DNA from: Taudactylus pleione | Taxonomy: Eukaryota > Chordata > Amphibia > Anura > Myobatrachidae | DNA: 64,000 nt | Assembly: GCA_031769625.1 (NCBI GenBank) | Contig: JAUIMM010000169.1 | Coordinates: forward strand, 10,908,001 to 10,972,000 | Reading direction: 5' to 3' | The notes under the pieces: model-generated | Databases searched by the model: none | What the model was told of the DNA's origin: nothing | The model's input: the letters and a program-made list of their open reading frames with translations, nothing else | In this document: positions 1 to 10,099 of the stretch, piece after piece | Numbering within the stretch: the stretch's first letter is position 1 | Layout: each line of letters starts with the position of its first letter | Program-made: the position numbers and the translations under genes

Positions 1-93
1 CTATTATTGATTCTGACGGCATCCCACAGCCTCCACACTTTGGATAAAAGGGAATTTTGTAATACCAAAGCAGGAAAATCTTGCCTCCTACAG

Positions 94-235
94 GAGGAGA
101 TGTATCAAGCCTTGGAGAGTGATAAAGTAGAGTAGTTGCCCAAAGCAACCAATCAGCTTCTAACAGTCATTTAAAAGACTGTGCTAGATAAATGACAGTC
201 ATAGATTGGTTGCTTTGGGCAACTTCTCACACAGA
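94..235. repeat. Foldback MITE remnant
   Basis: A foldback. The arm AGTTGCCCAAAGCAACCAAT near 135 pairs with ATTGGTTGCTTTGGGCAACT near 204-224, around a short AT-rich loop. The left flank reads GGAGATGTATCAAGCCTTGG, a typical MITE end. The right end is not recognisable and may be eroded. The stem CCAATCAGCTTCTAACAGTC resembles the one in the 54308-54495 MITE, so the two may be related. No coding potential. Confidence 0.5.
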
Positions 236-269
236 ATCAGATTGGCTACTACTGTATCAATGCCTAATC

Positions 270-579
270 CAGTGGTTCCCAAACTCTCTCGAATCACGGC
301 ACCCCAGGGTATCAGCATTTTTTCTACAGCCCCCCTGGGCCGAAAGTGTCTTATTTAGTAAATTGTGCTTATATGTCACCCTTAAGTTCAGTTACGTGGT
401 GGTTGACAGGGCTGCACTTCTTTTTGTCAACATTTTTTGATTGACAGTAATTAGCAGTGGTTTTGCCTATCACATTGACAAAAATAATTTTATGTGGTAA
501 TGGACCACCAACCCAAGGCACCCCTGTAAGTGCCCTGATGCACCCCAGGGTGCCACGGCACACAGTTTGGGAACCACTG
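270..579. mobile_element. Non-autonomous hAT element (MITE)
   Basis: The ends CAGTGGTTCCCAAACT and AGTTTGGGAACCACTG are inverted. The flanks are GCCTAATC (262-269) and GTCTTATC (580-587), an 8-bp duplication with two mismatches, as expected for an old hAT insertion. The interior has no transposase. The ends resemble those of the MITEs at 6041-6236 and 37406-38269. Confidence 0.7.
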
Positions 580-900
580 GTCTTATCGGTTTCTCTCGAC
601 TGTCCATAGTGAGTTCATAAGACTCACTGTAGGAAGTGAGAATAGAAATTCCACCACAGATGAAAACACTGAAACAGCAATTCCTTCCTCAATGTTTTAA
701 AAAGATTAACCCATTTTTCTTCTAAGGATAGACTGGCTTATGAAATAGAAGTCCACTTCTCCCAATGTAATTGCCTTTCAACTATTTTATACTGTTCAAA
801 ACATTGTTTTTCATCAATAGTAATGCAAGAAATTTGCTGAACAACTACTAAATATGATCTAACACCAGACCAACTTAGATTTTCCTTTGAGGGTAGCCTA

Positions 901-1219
901 AAGCTGGGCATCCACTATACAATTTTTCTGTCAGTTATCTGTCCAATCTAGCTGGTTGGAATGAAAACCTGGCAATGTCTGGGAGCAAATGACAATCGAT
1001 CATATGGTTTTAAACACTGAAAAAAGGTAAAAAAAATTGATTAAATTGGTTACATTTGTGTTTTAACCAGTTTGTCTGAACAACCATTTTTGGCTATTTT
1101 CCAGTGTTTGTGAGCAAATGGACAATTGTCATTTGCTCCCATACATTACCAGGTTTTCATTCCAACCAGCCAGATTGGACAGATATCTGACAGATAATTG
1201 TATAGTGGATGGCCAGCTT
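901..1219. mobile_element. MITE with TA target duplication
   Basis: Long inverted ends: AAGCTGGGCATCCACTATAC on the left, and its near complement ending CCAGCTT on the right. An inner inverted pair GGGAGCAAATGACAAT/ATTGTCATTTGCTCCC continues the fold. The flanking TA (899-900 and 1220-1221) fits a Tc1/mariner-type target. An alternative reading is a TAA/TTA pair with element ends AGCTGG. Same layout as 12750-13076. Confidence 0.65.
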
Positions 1220-1360
1220 TAGCCAGGAAAAATTAGCTAATTACTCTGTAATATTTTGAGCTACCCACTTTATTATAGTCCACACAGGCATTGTAAAACT
1301 CATCACACTGGCTATGAAACATTGTTTGGTTTAGTTTCCCTCATTCCCTCGATGCCAGGG

Positions 1361-1611
1361 CTCGGGATCCCGGTGGTCAGAATCCAAACACCGGCATCCT
1401 GACAGGGTTAGGATACTGACTCCGGTTGGTAAATATTCTAATCCTATCCCTAAACCTCCCTCCCCGCTACCTAAGCCTAATCCTCTCCCCCCCTGCATGC
1501 TAACCCTAAACCTCCCCCCCTAGTGCCTAACCCCCTTACCGTAGGGATGCTGGTGCCAGGATTCTGATTGGAGTCGGAATTTTGGTGCCGGCATCCCGAC
1601 CGCTGGGATTT
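1361..1611. mobile_element. MITE with telomere-like CCTAACCC interior
   Basis: The ends are imperfect inverted copies: GGGATCCCGGTGGTCAG on the left, and CGACCGCTGGGATTT on the right. An inner CACCGGCATCC/GGTGCCGGCATCC motif sits near both ends. The middle is C-rich and repeats CCTAACCC/CCTAAACCTCCC-like units. Similar sequence lies at 34946-35300 (opposite strand) and 57870-58020. No clear target duplication was found. Confidence 0.5.
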
Positions 1612-2187
1612 AAACTACATCTCCCTCATTTTGCAATGCTTGTAGCAGTGAGTGGGTTTCTGTGTGTAGAAAATGTTCTTCTCTTCGGTCACAAATTATC
1701 TGAACAAGGTTGTTGAGACTGGCTAATAGTTCTATAGCTGTCATTTTCCTGTTCTCTGTTAGTTTAATGCAATTGTGGAACACGTTGAGCTGGCACTGTA
1801 GGAGTGTAAGCCACAACATGGAAGTGCTGGAGAACATTTTCAGGATTTTGGGACATGTTGGTTGGGAAAGGAAGATTTCACAGCATTTCACATAGATACT
1901 ATGAGGTCAATTGCTGGAAACAACGACAACCGTCCTGTTTTGGAATATCGGAAAATATCTTTGTACTGTACATCAGCAAAATCTAAAATTCTTGTAGACT
2001 TGTCCCAGAAACAGTATATATATGAAAATATCTTGCATACAATTGTTTCTACATCAGCTGGTAACACATCAGTGGCACTTTGAATACTGTTGTGTAAAAT
2101 GTGAGCAACACACCTTATTCCAAAACTGTTCCTTTTTAAATGAGATTTTAGTTTTACAAAAACATTGCCTTTTCCCCCACATGTCAC
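1610..2187 (-). pseudogene. Decayed hAT-type transposase fragment
   Basis: Two overlapping minus-strand reading frames (2187-1888, then 1891-1610) together resemble the middle of a vertebrate hAT-like transposase. The first has an RCVAHILHNSIQSA-like stretch and a VETIVCKIFSYI-like helix. The second continues with CPKILKMF. One frameshift near 1890 separates them, and neither the zinc finger nor the C-terminal dimerisation region is present. The recognition rests on remembered family motifs, so the exact hAT clade is uncertain. No terminal repeats or target duplication could be assigned. It is not the family of the intact transposase at 6943-10059. Confidence 0.55.
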
Positions 2188-2234
2188 TCCTCCAAAGTTA
2201 GTGTTAAAATTATAGCATTATCTGCAGATAATAT

Positions 2235-4555
2235 CATACCTCCCAACTGTCCCGCATTCAGCGGGACAGTCCCGTTTTTCTGGGACTGTCCGCCCGCGGG
2301 CCACAGTGTCCCGCTGTGAGGGGCGGGTGCGGTGCAATGCCTGCTGCCGTGCAGGTGTACGTCTGTTACTTACCTTGCGTCGCACCCTCTCACCTTCAGG
2401 CCGTGTGTTGAGCAGACGGTCCTGGAACCTCCGAATAGAACACGGACACGATGACCTAGGGGGAAGGAGACGAGGTGAGTACCGTCCTTCCTCACGTCGA
2501 CCGACGCGCCCTACTGAACCGGGGGATAAATTCAGGTTTTAAGTGAAGATCATCATTGGCACTTTTGGCCTCAGATCCCGAATTTTCACCTATCGGTACT
2601 CACGCACCAGGTGAAGATCCGTCCTTGCACCGGGTTGCAAGGTTCACCGTCCGCCCAGAAGGAAGGAGATAGGTAGTGACAAACAAACAGGGAGAGACAG
2701 TACACACAGATATTTCTCACCGTGTCCACTCTTGCTCTTCGTCCGCTCACTCGCCTACAGGTCCCTGTAAGGAGATACACAACACAGCCGTGCAGGGCCT
2801 AAACCTATGTCAAGCAACTACACATACTAAAACGGCATCACCCTCAACCTACAGTGTGTGTAGTGCGACAGATATAACAAAACTAAACATTTGTCCTGCA
2901 CGGAACACCAAACACAGACTAAATACACAAGAGCAAAACACAGTGCTGTCCCTTTAAATGTCTGCTACCTATCCGGAGCTGGCCAGCTCCTCTTCTCGGT
3001 GACTGGGGAAACCACTACCTCATGGGTGGAAGCCGCACAGCTCTCCACCACTGCTCACACCTCTAATCATCTATGCGGGGGCTACCTAATGGGCTCAGGG
3101 CCCTGGACCTAACGCCCAGGGTCTTACCAGCGGCTCAGGGCTTATGCCTGCCTACTGTGGGGTACTCAAGGGACTTGGGCCTACTGCCCAGAGTCCCGCT
3201 CTATTTTGCAGCTCAGGCCTAGTGGCCTGCCTAACGGTGGGCTCTGGTAGTGGCCTGGGCCTAATGTCCAGACCACTTTTATTGGGGCTCAGATATAGGG
3301 CCTAGTGCCCTCCTGTATGGGTATAGGCCTACGCCTGGTTTATGGCCACGGGCCTAGTGCCCGCCTACTCGATCATTTAGTGGCCTGGGCCTAGTACCCA
3401 GGCCACTCACACCTTATTACGGGCCAATCCTTTTATAGGGCCTAATGCCCACTATAGTGCCCCGGGCCTTGTGCCCGCCTAATTACCCACGGGCCTAGTG
3501 CCCGACAACGCTCCACGGGCCTAACGCCCGACAATCCTGGCGGTCTAGGGAGGGGGTATATGGTGGGCCTCACGGAGGGCCTACCTGCTACGTTGGAAGA
3601 GGCTGCGGGGGGGAGCTTCGTGACGCTCTTTCACTTCCCACCCCCGCAGTCCTCTCCGGTCCTCAGCCGCATTCTTCTGCCGCTGGCCCGTCCTGGCCAG
3701 CGGCGCCGCCTCTTCTTCTCTTCCTCCAGCCGGCGCCGCCTGTCTTCTCTCTTGACAGCGGCGTCTTCTGGCCTCTTCCGCGGCCGCCGCCCCTGTTGCC
3801 GCGCCGATCTTCCACTCTTCGGGAGGTCTTCTCTCCTCCCTCTCCGCCGCCGAACAGACTTTTCCCGCTCTGCGCCGTCTAATACAAGACAGCGCGAGTG
3901 GGCGGGGCTATGACGCGGCGAGCCGCGATTGGCTCGTCGCGTCCGCCTCTGATTGGCTGCTGGCCCGCGAGCCAGGTTTGGCTCGCGGCCAGAGCCAAAC
4001 GCCCGCCGCGCCCAACGCCTGACCGGCGCTGGGAGCAAGTACTCTCTCCCAGCGCCGGCTACCCGCCGCCTCTTGGCTGCCGGGCGCCAAGCTCCGCTGA
4101 GCTTGCGCCCGGAGCCAAGCTTCTCCCAGGCGGTCCCTTCACCAGGTGCCCGCGGTATCTGCACCGACGCTAGGGACATTACTGTCCCAGCGCCGGCAAC
4201 GGATGTGTCCCGCAGAGGACACATCCCTCCTGCCTGCCCCTGCACGTCGGCTGATGCTGGGATCAAACTCGTGATCCCAGCACAGCCTTCCACACCGCGG
4301 TGGGGGGGAGTTGGGGAGAGCACATACCGCTGCTCTGCATAGCAGGAGGAGAACAGATGCTGTGCGCACGGCATCTGTTCTCGTGTGAACGGACTGCCTG
4401 GGGGATGCCCAGCATCTCGGAGAGTGCTGGGCACGCCCCCAAAGTGACGAAAACGGGGGAAGCCGCGATGCTCCACCACTTTTTACTTAGGCCACGCCAC
4501 CTTTTCAGGCGCGCAACCTGTCCCTCCTTCTAACATGGAAATGTTGGGAGGTATG
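2235..4555. mobile_element. Large GC-rich non-autonomous element, CATACC ends
   Basis: The ends CATACCTCCCAAC and GTTGGGAGGTATG are perfect inverted repeats of 13 bp. They are flanked directly by TAATAT on both sides (2229-2234 and 4556-4561), a 6-bp duplication. A smaller relative with CATACTTGCC ends at 25275-25690 has an 8-bp duplication, so this is probably hAT-like. The right third is a chain of short perfect hairpins, for example around 4161-4176, 4200-4228 and 4257-4290. A long minus-strand open frame (4479-3631) exists but looks like a by-product of GC richness: it is arginine- and proline-rich and shows no domain. No transposase is present. Confidence 0.75.
3085..3545. repeat. Degenerate GGGCCTA-TGCCC palindromic repeats
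   Basis: About 450 bp are dominated by variants of the short palindromic word GGGCCTAGTGCCC / GGGCCTAATGCCC, spaced irregularly about every 20-50 bp. It lies inside the CATACC element and probably arose by local amplification there. Confidence 0.6.
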
Positions 4556-6039
4556 TAATATGCTCCATCAGCTTGTATTGTTTAGAACTTAAGTAATCAA
4601 ACCTGTAATCAGGTCAGAAGCAGGGGCGGATTGGGATGGAAGACCAGCCCAGGAAATTTTTGGAAGCAGCGGGGTCTGTTGCGAGGGAGGGATACTGCCT
4701 CCTTATAGGGCCCGATTCTGAGTTCAAACCCCTTGCAGGATGTAGAGTCATCAGTCCAAATGTGCAAGGACTGAGAAGCCTACTTTCAGAGTCTACAGAC
4801 ACTGCAGTATTGCTTGGTGCATCTTTAGATGCCACTATCAGTCCCACCATCGAAACTTTCACCAGCCCTATGTTTGGTGCAGATCATCCGTCTGAGTATG
4901 GTCTCCAATGTGACCAATTCAGCATCTGTATATGCAACCACTTTCTGCAACAGACCTGTGTCACTCCAATAACACACCCATACTATGCTACATCTGCGGC
5001 TGATTAGCCAACCCCCTGTAACCATCTAGGACCACCCAACACATTTCTAATACACTTCTCCATGCGCCTGTCTGTACTGCAACTCTGTATTAACACCATC
5101 AGTATGCATGTACTCGGGCGCATATGCAGACGAAAATAGGACAGGCGCTGTCAATGCTCCTTTATACAAAAGCAGAACACATTTGTTCTAATTGGGTTGT
5201 AGGTTGCTCTGGGACCCTTTGTGTGCTGCAGGACATCTGCACCAAAACAAAAAAAGCAAACTTGGCTGACTTAAAAATGCACATCTAATTTTTTCTGCAC
5301 CCTATCTTAAGGAAAAACCAAAACTAAAAAAAAAAAAATAGGAGTGGAGGAGTGTGGACCGGACATCACTAACTGCGGGGAGGCAGGCAGAATACTGCCT
5401 AGACACCCTGATTGTGGCTGAGGGATATCCTCTGTCTGCCTCCAAGCTGCGGGCAGTGAAGTGTGTGTCTGTAGGTGTCAGTGACAGCAGCAAGGTGTGT
5501 TAAGTAGTTAGAGGAATTACTGGAAGCTCAGCCCTTCTCAGCATACAGTCGTCACTCCCAGCAGCAGTCCCTACTGCACTCTCATCCTGGTTGCTTGTCA
5601 GCAGAGCTGTAGCTTAACATTTTATCACCTTGGGCTAGAGAGAGCACCGGCTCTATATGAAAACTAACTACAGCACATGAGGTTTGTCCTCTTCTCTTTA
5701 TGATGGGCTGACAAATGAATAAGTAGTCTTGTCGGCTGCACTGAGGCAGACCAGGCGGTAAATGTATTTCTTTTTCCAAGGTGAACCTCAATAAGGGGTG
5801 GAGTAGAAGGATAAATACCATCTGTGTGGGAAAAAAGTGTTATAGTATGTGCTAATGCTCAGGCTGTCATACACACTAGGACAATATTACACTCCAGGGG
5901 ATATTATGCAACAGAAACAGTTTAGAAAGGGGCATGTGGAGGGGCCAGATGACATAAAAGGGGGCCCGTTAGGAGGTCTGAGGAGCATTTACATTTGGAA
6001 AAATAAAAAATTTAAGAATATGCAATATCATCTAAATTA
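4556..6039. other. No gene recognised
   Basis: No convincing coding sequence. A GGGCCCGATTCTGAG word at 4708 resembles the start of a Harbinger-type MITE (compare GGGCCTGATTCAGA elsewhere in the window), but no matching right end or duplication was found. An A-rich run lies near 5325-5339. Confidence 0.4.
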
Positions 6040-6040
6040 G

Positions 6041-6236
6041 AGGTTCTCAAACTTGGTCCTCAGGAACCCAAACAGTGCATGTTTTCCAGGTCTCCTCCAC
6101 AGAAACACAAGTGAAATAATTGGCTCCCATCGTGGATCTTTTAAAATGTGTCAGTGAGCAGTGAATACACCTGTGCACCTGCTGGGAGACCTGGAAAACG
6201 TGAACTGTGTGTGGTCCTGAGGACAGAGTACTAAAG
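6041..6236. mobile_element. hAT-like foldback MITE
   Basis: The left arm AGAGGTTCTCAAACTTGG, followed by GTCCTCAGGAACC and TTTTCCAGGTCTCC, pairs with GGAGACCTGGAAAA and GGTCCTGAGGAC on the right. The ends resemble the CAGAGGTTCCCAAACTCGG element at 37406. No clean 8-bp duplication is readable. Confidence 0.5.
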
Positions 6237-6319
6237 GATATTGCGCTGAACAAACAGGCAATGTAGTGACCATGTAAACAAATTATATATATATATATAT
6301 ATATATATTAGGGGTGTGC

Positions 6320-6450
6320 ACCGGCCACTTTTCGTGTTTTGTGTTTTGGTTTTGGATCTGGATCTTTCTTCGTGTTTTGGATCTGGATTGGTTTTGCCAA
6401 AACCACCCTTCCGTGTTTTGGGTTCTGGGTTTTGTGTTTTGGATCTGTAT
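6320..6450. promoter_or_regulatory. Subterminal repeats at hAT 3' end
   Basis: Just inside the 3' terminal repeat the sequence iterates CGTGTTTTGGATCTGGAT-like words, at least four imperfect copies. Such subterminal repeats are where hAT transposases usually bind, so this is a likely transposase binding region (inference). The same block is present in mirror orientation near 21850-21970. The opposite end instead carries long palindromes. Confidence 0.5.
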
Positions 6451-6942
6451 TTTTTTGAAAAAAAGCATAAAAACAGCTAAAATCACAGAATTTGTAGGTT
6501 TTTCTGCTCCTATGCTATTATTAACCTCAATAACCTTAATTTCCACTCATTTCCAGTCTATTCTGAACACCTCACACCTCACAATAGTGTTTTTATGTCC
6601 AAAAGGTTGCACCGAGGTAGCTGGATGACTATGCTAAGCGACACGAGTGGGCGGCACAAACACGTGACCCATCTAGGAGTGACACTGCAGTGGCAGGCAG
6701 GATGGCAGTTAGAAAAACTAGGCCCCAAACTGTACATAATGCAAAGAAAAAAAGAGGTGCAAGATGGAATTGTCCTTGGGCCCTCCCACCCACCCTTATG
6801 TTGTATAAACAGGACATGCACACTTTAACAAATCAATCATTTCAGCGCCAGGGTCTGCCACACAACTGTGGCTGAAATGATTGGTTCGTTTGGGCCCCCA
6901 CAAAACAAGCTGGCAATTAATGTGTCCCTGCACAAACTGGCT

Positions 6943-9900
6943 CTACGGAGGCAAGATGTCATCCTCATCCTCCTCATCCACCGATTCCTCACCCTCTTCA
7001 GTGTGTACATCCTCATCCTCACAAAGTATTAACTCGTCCCCACTTGAATCCACCACCACAGGTCCCTCTGTACCTTCTGGAGGCTGGTCTCCCTGGAAGA
7101 GCTGATAATTCATTTTGATGAACATCATCTTCTCCACATTCTGTGGAAGCAACCTCCTACGCCTTTCGCTGACAAGGTTCCCGGCTGCACTAAACACTCT
7201 TTCGGAGTACACACTGGAGGGGGGGCAACTCAGGTAAAATAGAGCCAGTTTGTACAGGGGCCTCCAAATTGCCTCTTTTTCCTGCCAGTACAGGTATGGA
7301 CTGTCTGACATGCCTACTTGGATGCTGTCACCGATGTAATCCTCCACCATTCTGTCAATGGTGACAGTATCATATGCAGTGACAGTAGACATGTCAGAAA
7401 TTGTTGCCAGGTCCTTCAGTCCGGACCAGATGTCCAAACTTGGTCCTGCCTGCCCTGCATCACCGCCAGCGGGTTGCTTAGGATACCTAAGTTTTTTCCT
7501 GGCAGCCCCAGTTGCGGGAGAAAATGAAGAAGGAGCCGTTGACGTGTCACGTTCCGCTTCAGCTGACAGTGTGTTCACCAGCAGGTCTTTGCACCTCTGC
7601 AGGCTTGTGTCGGCCGGAAAGAGAGACACCACATAGGCTTTAAACCTAGGATCGAGCACGGTGGCCAAAATGTAGTGGTCTGATTTCAACAGATTGACCA
7701 CCCTGGAATCCTGGCAAAGCGAATGAAGGGCTTCATCCACAAGTCCCACATGCCGAGCGGAATCGCTCCGTCTTAGCTCCTCCTTCACTTTCTCCAGCTG
7801 CTTCTGCAAAAGCCTGATGAGGGGAATGACCTGACTCAAGCTGGCAGTGTCTGAACTGACTTCACGTGTGGCAAGTTCGAAGGGCTGAAGAACCTTGCAC
7901 AACACGGAAATCATTCTCCACTGCGCTTGAGTCAGGTGCATACCCCCTCCTTTGCCTATGTCATAGGTGGATGTATAGGCTTGTATGGCCTTTTGCTGCT
8001 CCTCCATCCTCTGAAGCATATAGAGGGTTGAGTTCCACCGCGTCACAACCTCTTGCTTCAGGTGATGGCGGGGCAGGTTCAAGAGTGTTTGCTGGCGCTC
8101 CAGTCTTCGGCACGCAGTCGCTGAATGGCGAAAGTGGCCAGAAATTTTTCGGGCCACCCAAAGCGTCTCCTGCACGCCCCTGTCGCTTTTCAGAAAATTC
8201 TGCACCACCAAGTTTATTGTGTGAGCAAAACATGGGACGTGCTGGAATTTGCCCAGATGTAATGCCCGCACAATATTGGTGGCGTTGTCAGATATCACAA
8301 ATCCCCAGGAGAGTCTAAGTGGGGTAAGCCACTGGGCGATGATTTCCCTCAGTTTCTCTAAGAGGTTGTCGGCGGTGTGCCTCTTACTGAAACCGGTGAT
8401 ACACAGCGTAGCCTGCCTTGTAACGAGCTGGCGTTTCTGAGATGCTGCTACTGGTGACGCTGCTGCTGTTGCTGCGTAAGGTGATACATCTACCCAGTGG
8501 GCTGTCACAGTCATATAGTCCTTAGTCTGCCCTGTTCCACTTGTCCACATGTCCGTGGTTAAGTGGACATTGTGTACAACGGCATTTTTCAGGACACTGA
8601 GGACACTTTTTCTGACGTTTCTGTACAGTCTCGGTATCGCCTGCCTAGTGAAGTGGAATCTAGACGGGATTTGGAACCGGGGACACACTACCTCCATCAA
8701 TTGTCTAAATCCCACTGCACTAATGGCGGATACCGGACGCACGTCTAACACCAACATAGCAGTCAAGGCCTCAGTTATACGTTTTGCTTCAGGATGACTG
8801 CTGTCGTACTTCATCCTCCTCGCTAAGGACTGTTGGAGGGTCAATTGTTTAGTAAAAGTAGTGGTGTTCCTACTTCCTCTCTGGGATGATGAACGACTCC
8901 CAGCAGCAGCAGCAACAGCAGCAGCGGCAGCAGTAGGCGTAGCAATGCAGGATCCTCCGGAGGAATCCCGGATAGGAGAGTCAGTCATGCCAGTGATATG
9001 GCCTGCAGGACTACTTCCGATCCTGACTAAGGAGGAAATTGACGAGGAGGGAGTTGACGGTGTGGTTTGCAGGCGCTTGGATACAATAGGACAACGGGAT
9101 TTAGGTGTCCCTGGACTGCTTACGGTCTGAGCCAAAGTTTCTGAACTTGACAGTAACTTTTTATGAACGCGCTGCAGGTGCCGTATAAGGGAGGATGTTC
9201 CTAGGTGGTTGACGTCCCTACCCCTACTTATTTCACCTTTACATATGGTACATATGGCAAGACAGTTGTTGTCCGGATTTGGATAGAAATATTGCCAGAC
9301 CAAAGAGGTGGAATGTTTGGTCTTCTGCCCAGGCATGACCGTGATGGGCTTTTTCATCCCACGGACAACAACTGTCTCCCCCGGAGCCTGATTTAAACAA
9401 ACCACATCACCATCAGAATCCTCCTCGCCAACTTCCTCCTCAGCGCCAGCTACACCAGTATCCTCATCCTGTTGTACTTCAACAGTGACATCTTCAATTT
9501 GCATATCAGCAAGTGGACTGTGGGTGCTCCTTTCAGCACTTGCAGGGGGCGTGCAAATGGTGGAAAGAGCCACCTCTTCCCGTCCAGTGCTGGGAAGGTC
9601 AGGCATCGCAACCACCACCACACTTGGACTCTCTTTGGGGATTTGTGATATCTTCTTAGAAAGCACAGTTCTTCGCTGTGCTTTTGCCAGCTTAACTCTT
9701 TTGATTTTTTTAGTGGGAGGAGTGCTTCCATCGTCATGTGAAGCTGAACCACTAGTCATGAACATACTAGGGATCGACCTTAGCCGTTCCTTGCCACTCC
9801 GTGTCGTAAATGGCATATTGGCAAGTTTACGTTTCTCTTCAGCTGATTTAAATGTCTTTTTCAAGGTCATTTTCCTGAACTTTGCCATTTGGGATTGTAT

Positions 9901-10059
9901 GTGCCCTCTACTATGACATTGGGCATCGGCCTTGGCAGACGACGTTGATGGCATGTTATCGTCTATGTCATGACTAGTGGCAGCAGCTTCAGCACTAGGA
10001 GGAAGTGGTTCTTGATCTTTCTCTATTTTATTTTTATCGGAGAAAGTTTGGTCCTCCAT
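6943..10059 (-). CDS. hAT transposase with BED zinc finger, intact
   Basis: An uninterrupted 1038-aa frame starting MEDQTFSD. A BED-type zinc finger lies at about residues 248-298 (CTICKGEIS with spaced histidines in HLQRVHKK). The RNase-H-like core follows, with likely catalytic residues in TTDMWTS (about 501), ISDNATN (about 590) and ATREVSS (about 731). The C-terminal hAT dimerisation region is at about 930-990 (WRPLYKLALFYLSCPPSS, SERVFSAAGNLVSERR). Acidic tracts lie near 200-220 and at the C-terminus. The product would bind the element ends in the nucleus and catalyse cut-and-paste transposition. The architecture resembles ZBED4-like hAT proteins. The start is the first ATG after the repeat array, and the start context is conserved in the deleted copy at 20056. 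Alternative: a domesticated gene, but the flanking TIRs argue for a transposon. Confidence 0.92.
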   Translation of the reverse strand: MEDQTFSDKNKIEKDQEPLPPSAEAAATSHDIDDNMPSTSSAKADAQCHSRGHIQSQMAKFRKMTLKKTFKSAEEKRKLANMPFTTRSGKERLRSIPSMFMTSGSASHDDGSTPPTKKIKRVKLAKAQRRTVLSKKISQIPKESPSVVVVAMPDLPSTGREEVALSTICTPPASAERSTHSPLADMQIEDVTVEVQQDEDTGVAGAEEEVGEEDSDGDVVCLNQAPGETVVVRGMKKPITVMPGQKTKHSTSLVWQYFYPNPDNNCLAICTICKGEISRGRDVNHLGTSSLIRHLQRVHKKLLSSSETLAQTVSSPGTPKSRCPIVSKRLQTTPSTPSSSISSLVRIGSSPAGHITGMTDSPIRDSSGGSCIATPTAAAAAVAAAAGSRSSSQRGSRNTTTFTKQLTLQQSLARRMKYDSSHPEAKRITEALTAMLVLDVRPVSAISAVGFRQLMEVVCPRFQIPSRFHFTRQAIPRLYRNVRKSVLSVLKNAVVHNVHLTTDMWTSGTGQTKDYMTVTAHWVDVSPYAATAAASPVAASQKRQLVTRQATLCITGFSKRHTADNLLEKLREIIAQWLTPLRLSWGFVISDNATNIVRALHLGKFQHVPCFAHTINLVVQNFLKSDRGVQETLWVARKISGHFRHSATACRRLERQQTLLNLPRHHLKQEVVTRWNSTLYMLQRMEEQQKAIQAYTSTYDIGKGGGMHLTQAQWRMISVLCKVLQPFELATREVSSDTASLSQVIPLIRLLQKQLEKVKEELRRSDSARHVGLVDEALHSLCQDSRVVNLLKSDHYILATVLDPRFKAYVVSLFPADTSLQRCKDLLVNTLSAEAERDTSTAPSSFSPATGAARKKLRYPKQPAGGDAGQAGPSLDIWSGLKDLATISDMSTVTAYDTVTIDRMVEDYIGDSIQVGMSDSPYLYWQEKEAIWRPLYKLALFYLSCPPSSVYSERVFSAAGNLVSERRRRLLPQNVEKMMFIKMNYQLFQGDQPPEGTEGPVVVDSSGDELILCEDEDVHTEEGEESVDEEDEDDILPP

Positions 10060-10099
10060 TTATGTTATATCGATTTGATATATACGTGCGGCTAAACAC

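Noticed and set aside
3631..4479. 282-aa minus-strand open frame in the CATACC element
   Set aside because: Its composition follows local GC content, it is Arg/Pro-rich, crosses several hairpins, and has no recognisable domain or splice context. Treated as non-coding.
6943..10059. Domesticated ZBED-type host gene
   Set aside because: The frame is enclosed by intact hAT ends and has a near-identical deleted sibling with a perfect target duplication, so a live transposon is the simpler explanation.
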